8,717 nt of DNA, taken from contig JBOIEQ010000174.1 in NCBI GenBank assembly GCA_050741255.1, positions 1 to 8,717 of the forward strand, in the 5' to 3' direction. The notes below the pieces were generated by a model. It did no database searches. It was not told where the DNA came from and saw only the letters and a program-made list of their open reading frames with translations. The stretch comes from CAZXNF01 sp050741255. GTDB lineage: Bacteria; Pseudomonadota; Gammaproteobacteria; Burkholderiales; SG8-41. How positions within the stretch are numbered: position 1 is the stretch's first letter; each line of letters begins with the position of its first letter. The position numbers were made by a program, and so were the translations under genes. This document shows positions 1-5,525 of the stretch, piece by piece.

Positions 1-253
1 GTCCGCCGACGACCGCGCCGAGCACGGGCGCGACGTAATCGCCGGGCCCGCGGGCCGCCGGCGCGTTCACGGCCTGCGTTTCGGTCCAGCATTCCTGGCG
101 CGGCTCGTAGACGCGCTCGATGATGGGCGTCGACGAGATGACCGGCGCGGTGTCCACGAAGTCGGTCGGCGCGGCGCCCGCGGCGGGAATGCCGGCGACG
201 GGAATGGCGGCGACGGCGAATGCCAGCAGGCGGGTGAGGGGTTTGGTGCGCAT
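1..253 (-). CDS. Glycine-zipper 2TM-type envelope protein, N-terminal part (runs off left edge)
   Basis: The first 84 codons of a minus-strand gene are present; the C-terminus lies outside the window. The ATG at 253-251 has a strong ribosome binding site, AAGGAG, seven bases upstream. Residues 1-28 form a Sec signal peptide: basic start (MRTKPLTR), hydrophobic and alanine-rich core, likely cleavage near AAGAA. The mature part has an acidic/hydrophobic stretch (DFVDTAPVIS), then RVYEPRQECW with a single cysteine at about residue 55, and ends in APVLGAVVGG, which looks like the beginning of a glycine-zipper membrane segment. This order (signal peptide, 'ECW' motif, glycine zipper) is typical of small betaproteobacterial glycine-zipper 2TM proteins of the 17-kDa surface antigen group. 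These are thought to sit in the periplasm or outer membrane and their role is poorly defined. The family call is by recognition; the zipper itself is mostly outside the window. Confidence 0.82.
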   Translation of the reverse strand, partial: MRTKPLTRLLAFAVAAIPVAGIPAAGAAPTDFVDTAPVISSTPIIERVYEPRQECWTETQAVNAPAARGPGDYVAPVLGAVVGG

Positions 254-332
254 GGCGGATCTCCTTGATCGCGGGGACGCGGGGTTGTGCGTCATGTCCA
301 AGAACGGCGGCGTTGCCCGGTTGTTGACCGCG

Positions 333-352
333 TTTACAAAGCATTACAAAGC
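333..352. promoter_or_regulatory. Tandem 10-bp direct repeat, candidate activator site
   Basis: Two adjacent copies, TTTACAAAGC (333-342) and ATTACAAAGC (343-352), agree at 9 of 10 positions. On the minus strand this reads GTAAT-N5-GTAAA, resembling the direct-repeat sites of OmpR-family regulators such as the CpxR box GTAAA-N5-GTAAA. It lies 80-99 bases upstream of the glycine-zipper start codon, and about 150-170 bases upstream of the predicted sigma-54 transcription start, which is the usual range for enhancer-binding-protein sites. The repeat is directly visible; which gene and regulator it serves is not known. Confidence 0.45.
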
Positions 353-472
353 CCGGCTGCGGCACCGGAGGAGGGCCGCTTTGGTGCGATGCGCAGCACG
401 CCGGGCGCGATTTTGGTGCGGGCGGCGCAGGGGATGATTTTCGTAAGTGATTGTTTTACGGGGAAAGCCGGG

Positions 473-491
473 CTGGCACGCGAAGTGCTTT
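473..491 (+). promoter_or_regulatory. Sigma-54 (RpoN) -24/-12 promoter
   Basis: The sequence CTGGCACGCGAAGTGCTTT matches the consensus YTGGCACG-N4-TTGCW except for G in place of the first T of the -12 element. The diagnostic GG (475-476) and GC (487-488) are separated by exactly 10 bases, the spacing sigma-54 requires. Transcription would start near 500. No plausible sigma-70 -35/-10 pair was seen at this position. The terminator at 555-583 means the product would be a short RNA, not the message of the ABC transporter downstream. Chance matches occur in GC-rich DNA, but position and downstream terminator support this one. Confidence 0.6.
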
Positions 492-499
492 AAGGAATA

Positions 500-583
500 C
501 CGAGAGCTTGGAGCCTAAAAACTTCGGGTTTTCATCCTCCTCCTTTGGTACTTTCGAGCGCGGTTTACCGCGCTCGTTTTTTT
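500..583 (+). ncRNA. Putative sigma-54-dependent small regulatory RNA, about 84 nt
   Basis: The segment is bounded by the predicted sigma-54 start (about 500) and the last U of an intrinsic terminator (583). It has three parts. Bases 517-532 can form a weak A/U hairpin closed by a C-UUCG-G tetraloop (c522 to g527). Bases 533-554 look single-stranded and contain CCTCCTCCTTT (536-546), whose CCTCCTTT part matches the anti-Shine-Dalgarno tail of 16S rRNA, so it could pair with ribosome binding sites. Bases 555-583 are a 9-bp GC hairpin followed by seven U, the type of 3' end favoured by Hfq. There is no ORF with a ribosome binding site inside. I do not recognise it as a named RNA family. The ends are predicted, not measured. 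It could instead be the terminated leader of a longer upstream transcript. Confidence 0.5.
555..583 (+). terminator. Rho-independent terminator
   Basis: A perfect 9-bp stem CGAGCGCGG/CCGCGCTCG (555-563 with 568-576) closes a TTTA loop and is followed directly by seven T residues (577-583). The T tract shows it acts on plus-strand transcripts. No protein gene on the plus strand precedes it, so it most likely ends the small RNA starting near 500. It would also insulate the ABC transporter gene from that transcription. Confidence 0.9.
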
Positions 584-737
584 GTCCGGCCGCCGGCTTG
601 AAGACCCGCGGCTGCGGCGCCATCTTCCCTGCACGCCGCGGGATACGCGAGCCGGGACGCTCCCCGTGCAATCACGACGGCACCCTTGGCGTGCCGTGGC
701 GTAGCATCGGGCCTCCCGCAACGCCCCCTGTACCCTT

Positions 738-2588
738 TTGCCGCCCCCCGCCCACTCCCACGCCTCCGCCCCGCCCGCTGCCACAGCAGGGCTGGGGAAG
801 CCCGCCGCCGGGCGCAGCGAATGGCGCACCGTCGGCCTGCTCCTGCCCTACCTCTGGGAATTCCGCGGCCGGGTGGCGATCGCCCTCGTGTTCCTGGTCA
901 CGGCCAAGGTCGCCAACGTCGGCGTGCCGTTGGTGCTCAAGCGCATCGTCGATGCGCTGGACCCGACGCAGGCGGTGCTGCTGCTGCCGCTGGCGCTGCT
1001 GCTGGCCTACGGGGTGCTGCGCCTGTCGAACACCCTCTTCGCGGAGCTGCGCGACATTGTGTTCGTGCGCGTCACCCAGCGCGCGATCCGCCGCGTCGCG
1101 CTGGAGGTGTTCCGGCACCTGCACAGCCTGTCGCTGCGCTTTCATCTCGGACGCCAGACCGGCGGCGTCACGCGCGACATCGAGCGCGGCACGCGCGGCA
1201 TCGGCACCATGCTGTCCTACATGCTGTTCTCGATCATCCCCGTGATCCTCGAGTTCGGCCTCGTCGCCGCCGTCCTACTGGTGAAGTTCGACTGGCGTTT
1301 CGCCGCGATCACCTTCGGCGCGGTCGCCGTCTACATCGGCTTCACCTTCAGCGTCACCGAATGGCGGATGGAGATCCGCCGTCAGGCCAACGAGCTCGAC
1401 TCGCGCGCCAATACCCGCGCCATCGACAGCCTGCTCAACTACGAGACGGTCAAGTACTTCAACAACGAGGAGTTCGAGGCCCGGCGCTACGACGAGAACC
1501 TGCGCAAGTACGAGGGCGCGGCGGTGAAGAACGAGATGTCGCTGGGCGCGCTCAACATCGGCCAGAGCTGCGTGATCGCGATCGCCGTCACCTGGCTGAT
1601 GGTGCTGGCCGCGGAGGGCGTGGTGGCGAAGACGCTGACGCTGGGCGACCTGGTGCTGATCAACGGACTGCTGATCCAGCTCTACATTCCGTTGAACTTC
1701 CTCGGCATGGTCTACCGGGAGATCAAGCAGGCGTTGATCGACATGGACCGCATGTTCCGCCTGCTGCATGAAAACCGCGAAGTGGCGGACCGCCCACACG
1801 CGCGGCCGCTGCCGCCGGGGCCGGTGGCGGTGCGCTTCGAGCGCGTGGACTTCAGCTACGACCCGGCGCGGCAGATCCTGCACGGCGTCGATTTCGAGAT
1901 CCCGGCCGGCCACAAGGTGGCGGTGGTGGGCAAGAGCGGCTCCGGCAAGTCCACCCTGGCGCGGCTGCTCTACCGCTTCTACGATGTGTCGGCAGGGCGC
2001 CTGACCGTCAACGGCACGGACGTGCGCGACCTGACGCAGACCAGCCTGCGCGCCGCGATCGGCATCGTGCCGCAGGACACGGTGCTCTTCAACGACACCA
2101 TCCATTACAACATCCAGTACGGCCGGCCCGATGCCACGCCCGAAGAGGTGATCGCGGCGGCGCAGGCGGCGCACATCCACGACTTCATCGTCCGCCTGCC
2201 CGACGGGTACCAGGCGCAGGTCGGCGAACGCGGCCTGAAGCTCTCCGGCGGCGAAAAACAGCGCGTCGCCATCGCCCGCGCGATCCTGAAGAATCCGCGC
2301 ATCCTGATCTTCGACGAGGCCACCTCCGCGCTCGACTCCGCGACCGAGCAGGCGATCCAGACCGAGCTGCTGCGCATCGCCGTGGGGCACACCACGCTGG
2401 TGATCGCGCACCGCCTGTCGACAGTGGTGGACGCCGACGAGATCATCGTCATGGCGGAGGGCCGCATCGTGGAGCGCGGCACGCATCGGGCACTGCTGGA
2501 GCAGGCCGGGGTTTACGCCGAGATGTGGGCGCTACAGCAGGAGAATCCGGACGCCGGGGATGCGACAAGCGCACCGGCGGCGGCGTGA
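738..2588 (+). CDS. Atm1/ABCB-family ABC half-transporter (permease fused to ATPase)
   Basis: A complete exporter-type half-transporter in the inner membrane, about 616 residues, expected to work as a homodimer. Residues about 30-330 are the transmembrane domain, with hydrophobic segments near 48-68, 80-95, 155-185, 190-208, 270-295 and 300-325. The stretch NYETVKYFNNEEFE is characteristic of the Atm1/HMT1/ABCB7 group, whose members export glutathione-linked or sulfur-containing compounds and link to Fe-S and heavy-metal homeostasis. The ATPase domain is intact: Walker A GKSGSGKS (398-405), signature LSGGE (502-506), Walker B ILIFDE (522-527) and H-loop His558 (AHRLST). The start is uncertain. 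The TTG at 738 has no good ribosome binding site, an in-frame stop lies at 702-704, and there is no in-frame ATG or GTG before the conserved region; the first 25 residues are proline/alanine-rich. The gene ends only 10 bases from the convergent protease gene. The exact substrate cannot be read from the sequence. Confidence 0.93.
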   Translation: MPPPAHSHASAPPAATAGLGKPAAGRSEWRTVGLLLPYLWEFRGRVAIALVFLVTAKVANVGVPLVLKRIVDALDPTQAVLLLPLALLLAYGVLRLSNTLFAELRDIVFVRVTQRAIRRVALEVFRHLHSLSLRFHLGRQTGGVTRDIERGTRGIGTMLSYMLFSIIPVILEFGLVAAVLLVKFDWRFAAITFGAVAVYIGFTFSVTEWRMEIRRQANELDSRANTRAIDSLLNYETVKYFNNEEFEARRYDENLRKYEGAAVKNEMSLGALNIGQSCVIAIAVTWLMVLAAEGVVAKTLTLGDLVLINGLLIQLYIPLNFLGMVYREIKQALIDMDRMFRLLHENREVADRPHARPLPPGPVAVRFERVDFSYDPARQILHGVDFEIPAGHKVAVVGKSGSGKSTLARLLYRFYDVSAGRLTVNGTDVRDLTQTSLRAAIGIVPQDTVLFNDTIHYNIQYGRPDATPEEVIAAAQAAHIHDFIVRLPDGYQAQVGERGLKLSGGEKQRVAIARAILKNPRILIFDEATSALDSATEQAIQTELLRIAVGHTTLVIAHRLSTVVDADEIIVMAEGRIVERGTHRALLEQAGVYAEMWALQQENPDAGDATSAPAAA

Positions 2589-2598
2589 TGCTGCAGTA

Positions 2599-3447
2599 CT
2601 AGCGTTTGCCGTGCGCCTGCTCGTAGAGCGGCATCACCACCGGCAGCAGCGATTCGATTTCCTGGATGCGGCTCTGGCCCGAGGGGTGTGAGGACAGGAG
2701 TTCGATCGAGCCGCCTTTTTCCGCGGCCAGCATCTTGCGCCACAGCGTGACGCCCGCCCGCGGGTCGAAGCCGGCGCGCGCGGTCAGTTCGAGGCCGATG
2801 CGGTCCGCTTCGGATTCGTGCACGCGGCTGAACTTGGTGGCGCCCAGCGCCTGGTAGCCCATCGATACGACATCGCCCGCGCCCTGCATGCCGAGGAGTG
2901 CGGCGCCGATGCCGATGGCCGCCTGTGCGGCGATGGCCTGCGACACCTGCTCGCGGGAGTGCTCGCGCAGCGCGTGCGCGATCTCGTGGCCGATCACCAC
3001 CGCGATCTCGTCGTCGGTCAATTTCAATTGCGTGATGAGTCCGGAATACACGGCGATCTTGCCGCCGGGCATGCAGAAGGCGTTCAATTCCTTGCTCTGG
3101 ATCACGTTGACCTCCCAGCGCCAGTTCGCGGCGTCGGGACGGAAGATTTTGGTCTGCGCGATCAGGCGGTTCGCGATGCCGCGCACGCGGGCGGTCAGCG
3201 CGGGGTCGGCATTGAGCGCGCCCTTGCGGGCGGCCTGGGACGTGAGTTGCGCGTAGCTCTTGGCCGCCATCTGCTCCAGGTCGCCGGAGGAGATGAGCAG
3301 GAACTGCTGCCGGTCGGCGCCGACCGCGCCGCTCTGGGTCGTGGTCGCGCAGCCCGCGGCGAGTACGCAGCCGACCACCGCGCAGGCGCATAACCACGTG
3401 GGCCACGCGCGCAGGGCGATCCGCGGGGGGATCAATGCGGCGGTCAT
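2599..3447 (-). CDS. M48-family metalloprotease, predicted lipoprotein
   Basis: A 282-residue zinc metallopeptidase of the M48 family (LoiP/YcaL/Oma1-like), probably acting in the periplasm on misfolded or misassembled envelope proteins. I chose the ATG at 3447-3445 because AAGGAG lies six bases upstream; an upstream in-frame start at 3558 would bury the signal peptide. Residues 1-32 are a signal sequence ending in VLAAGC, making Cys33 the likely lipidated residue, although the -3 position is Ala instead of the usual Leu and another cysteine lies at 27. The catalytic motif HEIAH is at 154-158, and the third zinc ligand is in HESEAD (Glu211, Asp215). The C-terminal SSHPSGQSRI motif is typical of the family. 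It is the last gene of the minus-strand run that begins with the response regulator, 115 bases after the MliC-like gene; that gap could hold its own weak promoter, but I see no convincing one. Confidence 0.93.
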   Translation of the reverse strand: MTAALIPPRIALRAWPTWLCACAVVGCVLAAGCATTTQSGAVGADRQQFLLISSGDLEQMAAKSYAQLTSQAARKGALNADPALTARVRGIANRLIAQTKIFRPDAANWRWEVNVIQSKELNAFCMPGGKIAVYSGLITQLKLTDDEIAVVIGHEIAHALREHSREQVSQAIAAQAAIGIGAALLGMQGAGDVVSMGYQALGATKFSRVHESEADRIGLELTARAGFDPRAGVTLWRKMLAAEKGGSIELLSSHPSGQSRIQEIESLLPVVMPLYEQAHGKR

Positions 3448-3562
3448 CGGGGACTCCTTGGGCTTGCCGCGCTCGGTCTGCCGCAGCGTGCAGGCAGCAT
3501 AGCAATGCCCATGGTCATGTCCTGTCAGTGGCTGTCCGACAGGGGGCCGCCGCCGCAACGCA

Positions 3563-3916
3563 TCACTTCGCCTTACAGTCGCGCCACTTCAGCTTGCCGC
3601 GTTCTTCCAGGAGTGCATCGCTGCCCTTGTTCAGGAGCGAGATCGTGCCGTCGCCGTAACGGATGCCGGAAGCGGCGGGCAGCCGTTTGAGGATCCGGTC
3701 TTCCTCGCCCGCGACCGTCAGGCGCGCGCTCGACTCGCCGGTGAAGGTCGCGGTGAAGGCGCCGCCTTCCGCGCACTGGTAGTGGACCGTGCGCACCGAG
3801 GGCCCGCTGTCGCCGCCCCACAACTGGCAGCCGCCGAGGAGCGCGCAGGTTGCGGCCCATGCGGCGCTGCGCCAGACGGGAAATGCGGCAGTGCGGAAAT
3901 GGGGGCGGTACGTCAT
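3563..3916 (-). CDS. mliC: MliC-like lipoprotein, putative inhibitor of c-type lysozyme
   Basis: A 117-residue predicted lipoprotein. From the ATG at 3916 there is a signal sequence with lipobox ALLGGC, giving lipidated Cys30. The mature domain follows the MliC/PliC pattern: HYQCAEGGAFTATF near the start with Cys48, a SGIRY motif (83-87) in the position of the family's SGxxY inhibitory loop, a KGSDALLE segment, and Cys114 near the end, which probably pairs with Cys48. Such proteins sit in the envelope and block host or predator lysozyme from cutting peptidoglycan. The length is close to that of E. coli MliC (about 109 residues). No ribosome binding site precedes the ATG, so translation may depend on coupling to upstream reading. 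An alternative GTG start at 3988 overlaps the kinase stop codon as GTGA but would place about 24 polar residues before the signal sequence, so I prefer 3916. It follows the kinase by 68 bases on the same strand. Confidence 0.8.
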   Translation of the reverse strand: MTYRPHFRTAAFPVWRSAAWAATCALLGGCQLWGGDSGPSVRTVHYQCAEGGAFTATFTGESSARLTVAGEEDRILKRLPAASGIRYGDGTISLLNKGSDALLEERGKLKWRDCKAK

Positions 3917-3984
3917 GCGGAGTATCGCGAAGAGGTCATCGTATGGTACGCCACGGGCGCGAAGTCTAGCATCCTCCGCGCGAT

Positions 3985-5430
3985 TCACCCGGCGGCCAGG
4001 GGAAAGGTGGCGTGCACGCGCGTACCCGTGCCGCCCGCGCCGGGGCCGAGCCCGATGCGGGCGCCGTGCACTTCCGCGATCTCGCGCACGATCGCGAGCC
4101 CCAGTCCCGCGCCGTCCTCGCCGCTGCCCAGCACCCGGTGAAACCGCTCGAACACGCGCTCGCGTTCGGCGGCCGGGATGCCAGGCCCGTCATCCTCGAC
4201 CGCCAGCACGGCCGCGCCCGCCGCGACGGTGAGCCGCACCGTGACGCGCCCGCCGGCGTGCGTGTAACGCAGCGCGTTGTCGAGCAGGTTCGCGAGCAAC
4301 TCGCCCAGCATCAGCGCGTCACCTTCCACCGGGACCGGCCCGGCGGCGGCCTCGAAGCCCAGGTCGATGTTGCGGGTGACTGCGCGCGGCACCCACGCGG
4401 CGGCCGTCTCGCGTGCCAGCGCGGCGAGATCGACCCGCGCGAGGCTGCGCGCATGCACGGCATCGGGCTCCGCGCGCGCGAGCGACAGCAACTGGTTGAC
4501 CAGGTGCGTGGTGCGTTCGGTGGCGCTGTTCAGCTGCGCGAGCGTGTGCCGCACGCCGTCGGGGCTGGCGTGCTTGTGCTCCGGATTGTCGAGTTCGCGC
4601 AGGGCGAGTTCGGTCTGGGTGCGGATGCCTGCGAGCGGCGTGCGCAACTGGTGCGCGGCGTCGGCGATGAAGCGGCTCTGCGCGGACAGCGCGCCCGACA
4701 GGCGGGCGAGCAGGTCGTTCATGGCGTGGATGAGCGGGCGCACCTCGCCCGGCGCGTGCGCCTCGGACAGCGGCGAGAGGTCGCGGTGCGAGCGGTTGCG
4801 GATTTCCTCGGACAGCAGGTCCAGCGGCCGCAAGCCGCCCTTGACGCCGCGCCAGACCACGAGCGCGGCGAGTCCGATCAGCAGCAGTTCGAGCGCGAGC
4901 GTGCCGGCGAGGATCTCGCGCGACAGCAGCGTGCGCTTGTTGAGCGTCTCGGCCACCTGCACGAGCACCGGCGCCTTGTCGTTCGCGCCCTGCGGCACGG
5001 CGTAGAGTGCGGCTACCCGCACGTGCGCGCCGCGGAAGTTGGCGTCGTACAGGATCGGTTTCCCCACGCTCACGCCCCCCTCGGTATCCGCGGGCGGCAG
5101 CGGCAGATCGCGGTGGCCGACGACGAATTCGCCGCGCGGGCCGCTGACCGCATAGAACACGCGGTCGAATTCGTCGTTCTCGATCATGTTGAGCGCCGCG
5201 CGCGGCAGGTCCACCTGCACGGCGCCATCGGCAACGCGCACCTGGCCGCTGATGTCGAGCGTGGTGTCGAACAGCGCCCGGTCGTAGGCGAGCTGGGCGA
5301 AACTGTCTGCGAACCAGTAGACCGCGATCGCGGAGAGCGCCCACACCATCGCCAGCGGCAGCAGCAGCAGCAGCAGCAACTGCCGCCGCAGCGTGGCGCG
5401 CCCGCGTAGCGGCGGCGCGGCGGCGTTCAT
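3985..5430 (-). CDS. Sensor histidine kinase, QseC/PmrB/TctE-like with 2CSK_N sensor domain
   Basis: A 481-residue membrane kinase, partner of the response regulator just upstream. TM1 is a leucine-rich segment at about 18-40 and TM2 at about 173-193. The roughly 130-residue periplasmic part between them carries the DEFDRVFYAVSGPRGEFV pattern typical of 2CSK_N sensor domains. A HAMP linker follows at about 194-247. The H-box has phosphoacceptor His260 in AAHQLRTPLAG. The ATP-binding domain is intact: N-box NLLDN (381-385), DDGPGIP (413-419), FERFHR (427-432) and GAGLGL (440-445). All key residues are present, so an active kinase is expected. The ATG at 5430 is the only start before TM1 in frame; there is only a weak GGTGG-like ribosome binding site, and the start overlaps the stop of a possible 32-codon ORF as ATGA. 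The signal sensed is unknown. Relatives respond to cations, antimicrobial peptides, small carboxylates or catechol-type signals. Confidence 0.95.
   Translation of the reverse strand: MNAAAPPLRGRATLRRQLLLLLLLPLAMVWALSAIAVYWFADSFAQLAYDRALFDTTLDISGQVRVADGAVQVDLPRAALNMIENDEFDRVFYAVSGPRGEFVVGHRDLPLPPADTEGGVSVGKPILYDANFRGAHVRVAALYAVPQGANDKAPVLVQVAETLNKRTLLSREILAGTLALELLLIGLAALVVWRGVKGGLRPLDLLSEEIRNRSHRDLSPLSEAHAPGEVRPLIHAMNDLLARLSGALSAQSRFIADAAHQLRTPLAGIRTQTELALRELDNPEHKHASPDGVRHTLAQLNSATERTTHLVNQLLSLARAEPDAVHARSLARVDLAALARETAAAWVPRAVTRNIDLGFEAAAGPVPVEGDALMLGELLANLLDNALRYTHAGGRVTVRLTVAAGAAVLAVEDDGPGIPAAERERVFERFHRVLGSGEDGAGLGLAIVREIAEVHGARIGLGPGAGGTGTRVHATFPLAAG
5358..5378. repeat. (GCA)7 trinucleotide tract inside the kinase gene
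   Basis: Seven uninterrupted GCA units on the plus strand, read as consecutive CTG leucine codons on the minus strand within the first transmembrane segment of the sensor kinase. Slippage would add or remove leucines in frame without breaking the gene. Leucine runs encoded by CTG are common in GC-rich genomes, so this may be simple codon bias. Confidence 0.8.
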
Positions 5431-5525
5431 CCCGCCACCGTCATCACGGCCATCGAGGCGCTGCCGTCGTCTGGCCGGCGGCTGGCGGGACTCGCTGGAC
5501 CGTCGATCCTCGACGGGTGGCTCAT
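5427..5525 (-). CDS. Possible 32-residue ORF bridging regulator and kinase
   Basis: The interval between regulator and kinase is exactly filled by an ORF of 32 codons plus stop. Its ATG (5525-5523) overlaps the regulator stop as ATGA, and its TGA (5429-5427) overlaps the kinase ATG as ATGA. The peptide starts MSHPSRIDG, is rich in Ser, Pro, Ala and Arg, has a mildly hydrophobic tail (MAVMTVAG), and has no signal peptide or recognised motif. It could be a translational-coupling device and not a functional peptide. In GC-rich DNA a 99-base stop-free frame is not rare, so this is a candidate only. Confidence 0.25.
   Translation of the reverse strand: MSHPSRIDGPASPASRRPDDGSASMAVMTVAG
5500..5516 (-). 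other. Intercistronic hairpin after the response regulator stop
   Basis: CCGTCGA (5500-5506) and TCGACGG (5510-5516) form a perfect 7-bp stem with a 3-base loop, starting five bases after the regulator stop codon in the direction of transcription. No T tract follows, so it is not a standard terminator. It may stabilise the upstream message or reduce kinase expression relative to the regulator, a ratio often kept low in two-component operons. The role is inferred. Confidence 0.4.

Larger units (their letters stand above)
254..737. other. 484-base intergenic region between divergent genes
   Basis: No convincing protein gene lies here; the short ORFs that cross it have biased, arginine- or proline-rich translations without recognisable domains and no ribosome binding site. 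It contains, in order, the leader of the glycine-zipper gene (254 to about 330), a tandem 10-bp repeat (333-352), a short inverted repeat CGTAA-N9-TTACG (442-460), a sigma-54 promoter (473-491), a probable small RNA (about 500-583) and its terminator (555-583). From 584 to 737 I see no clear promoter, hairpin or ribosome binding site for the ABC transporter that follows. The A/T-richer patches at 331-350, 436-465 and 490-547 stand out against the GC-rich surroundings, as expected for regulatory DNA. Confidence 0.7.

Noticed and set aside
324..350. TTGACC followed by TTACAA as a plus-strand sigma-70 promoter
   Set aside because: The spacing (14 bases) is too short and the -10 match is poor; the bases are better explained by the tandem repeat at 333-352.
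120..437. A 105-codon plus-strand ORF at the left end
   Set aside because: It runs through the antisense of the glycine-zipper gene, its signal peptide and leader; it has no ribosome binding site or recognisable domain.
451..1245. A plus-strand frame running through the terminator into the ABC gene
   Set aside because: It crosses the intrinsic terminator, and after 738 it is an out-of-frame reading of the transporter, giving a Cys/Ser/Arg/Pro-rich sequence unlike a real protein.
686..1771. A plus-strand frame overlapping the start of the ABC transporter, possibly a frameshifted N-terminus
   Set aside because: Its translation is Arg/Pro-rich with no transmembrane pattern, and the 738-2588 frame already contains a full-length transporter, so no frameshift is needed.
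1275..2486. A 403-codon minus-strand frame opposite the ABC transporter
   Set aside because: The plus-strand frame has all ABC motifs; the antisense product is His/Gln/Arg/Ala-rich shadow sequence.
3532..3542. Palindrome CTGTC-C-GACAG upstream of the M48 gene
   Set aside because: The arms are only 5 bp, there is no promoter with good spacing around it, and it is not repeated elsewhere in the window; a chance palindrome is likely.
4012..5409. A 465-codon plus-strand frame opposite the sensor kinase
   Set aside because: The kinase frame carries every conserved box; the antisense translation is low-complexity (Arg/Ala/Gln/His) with no recognisable motif.
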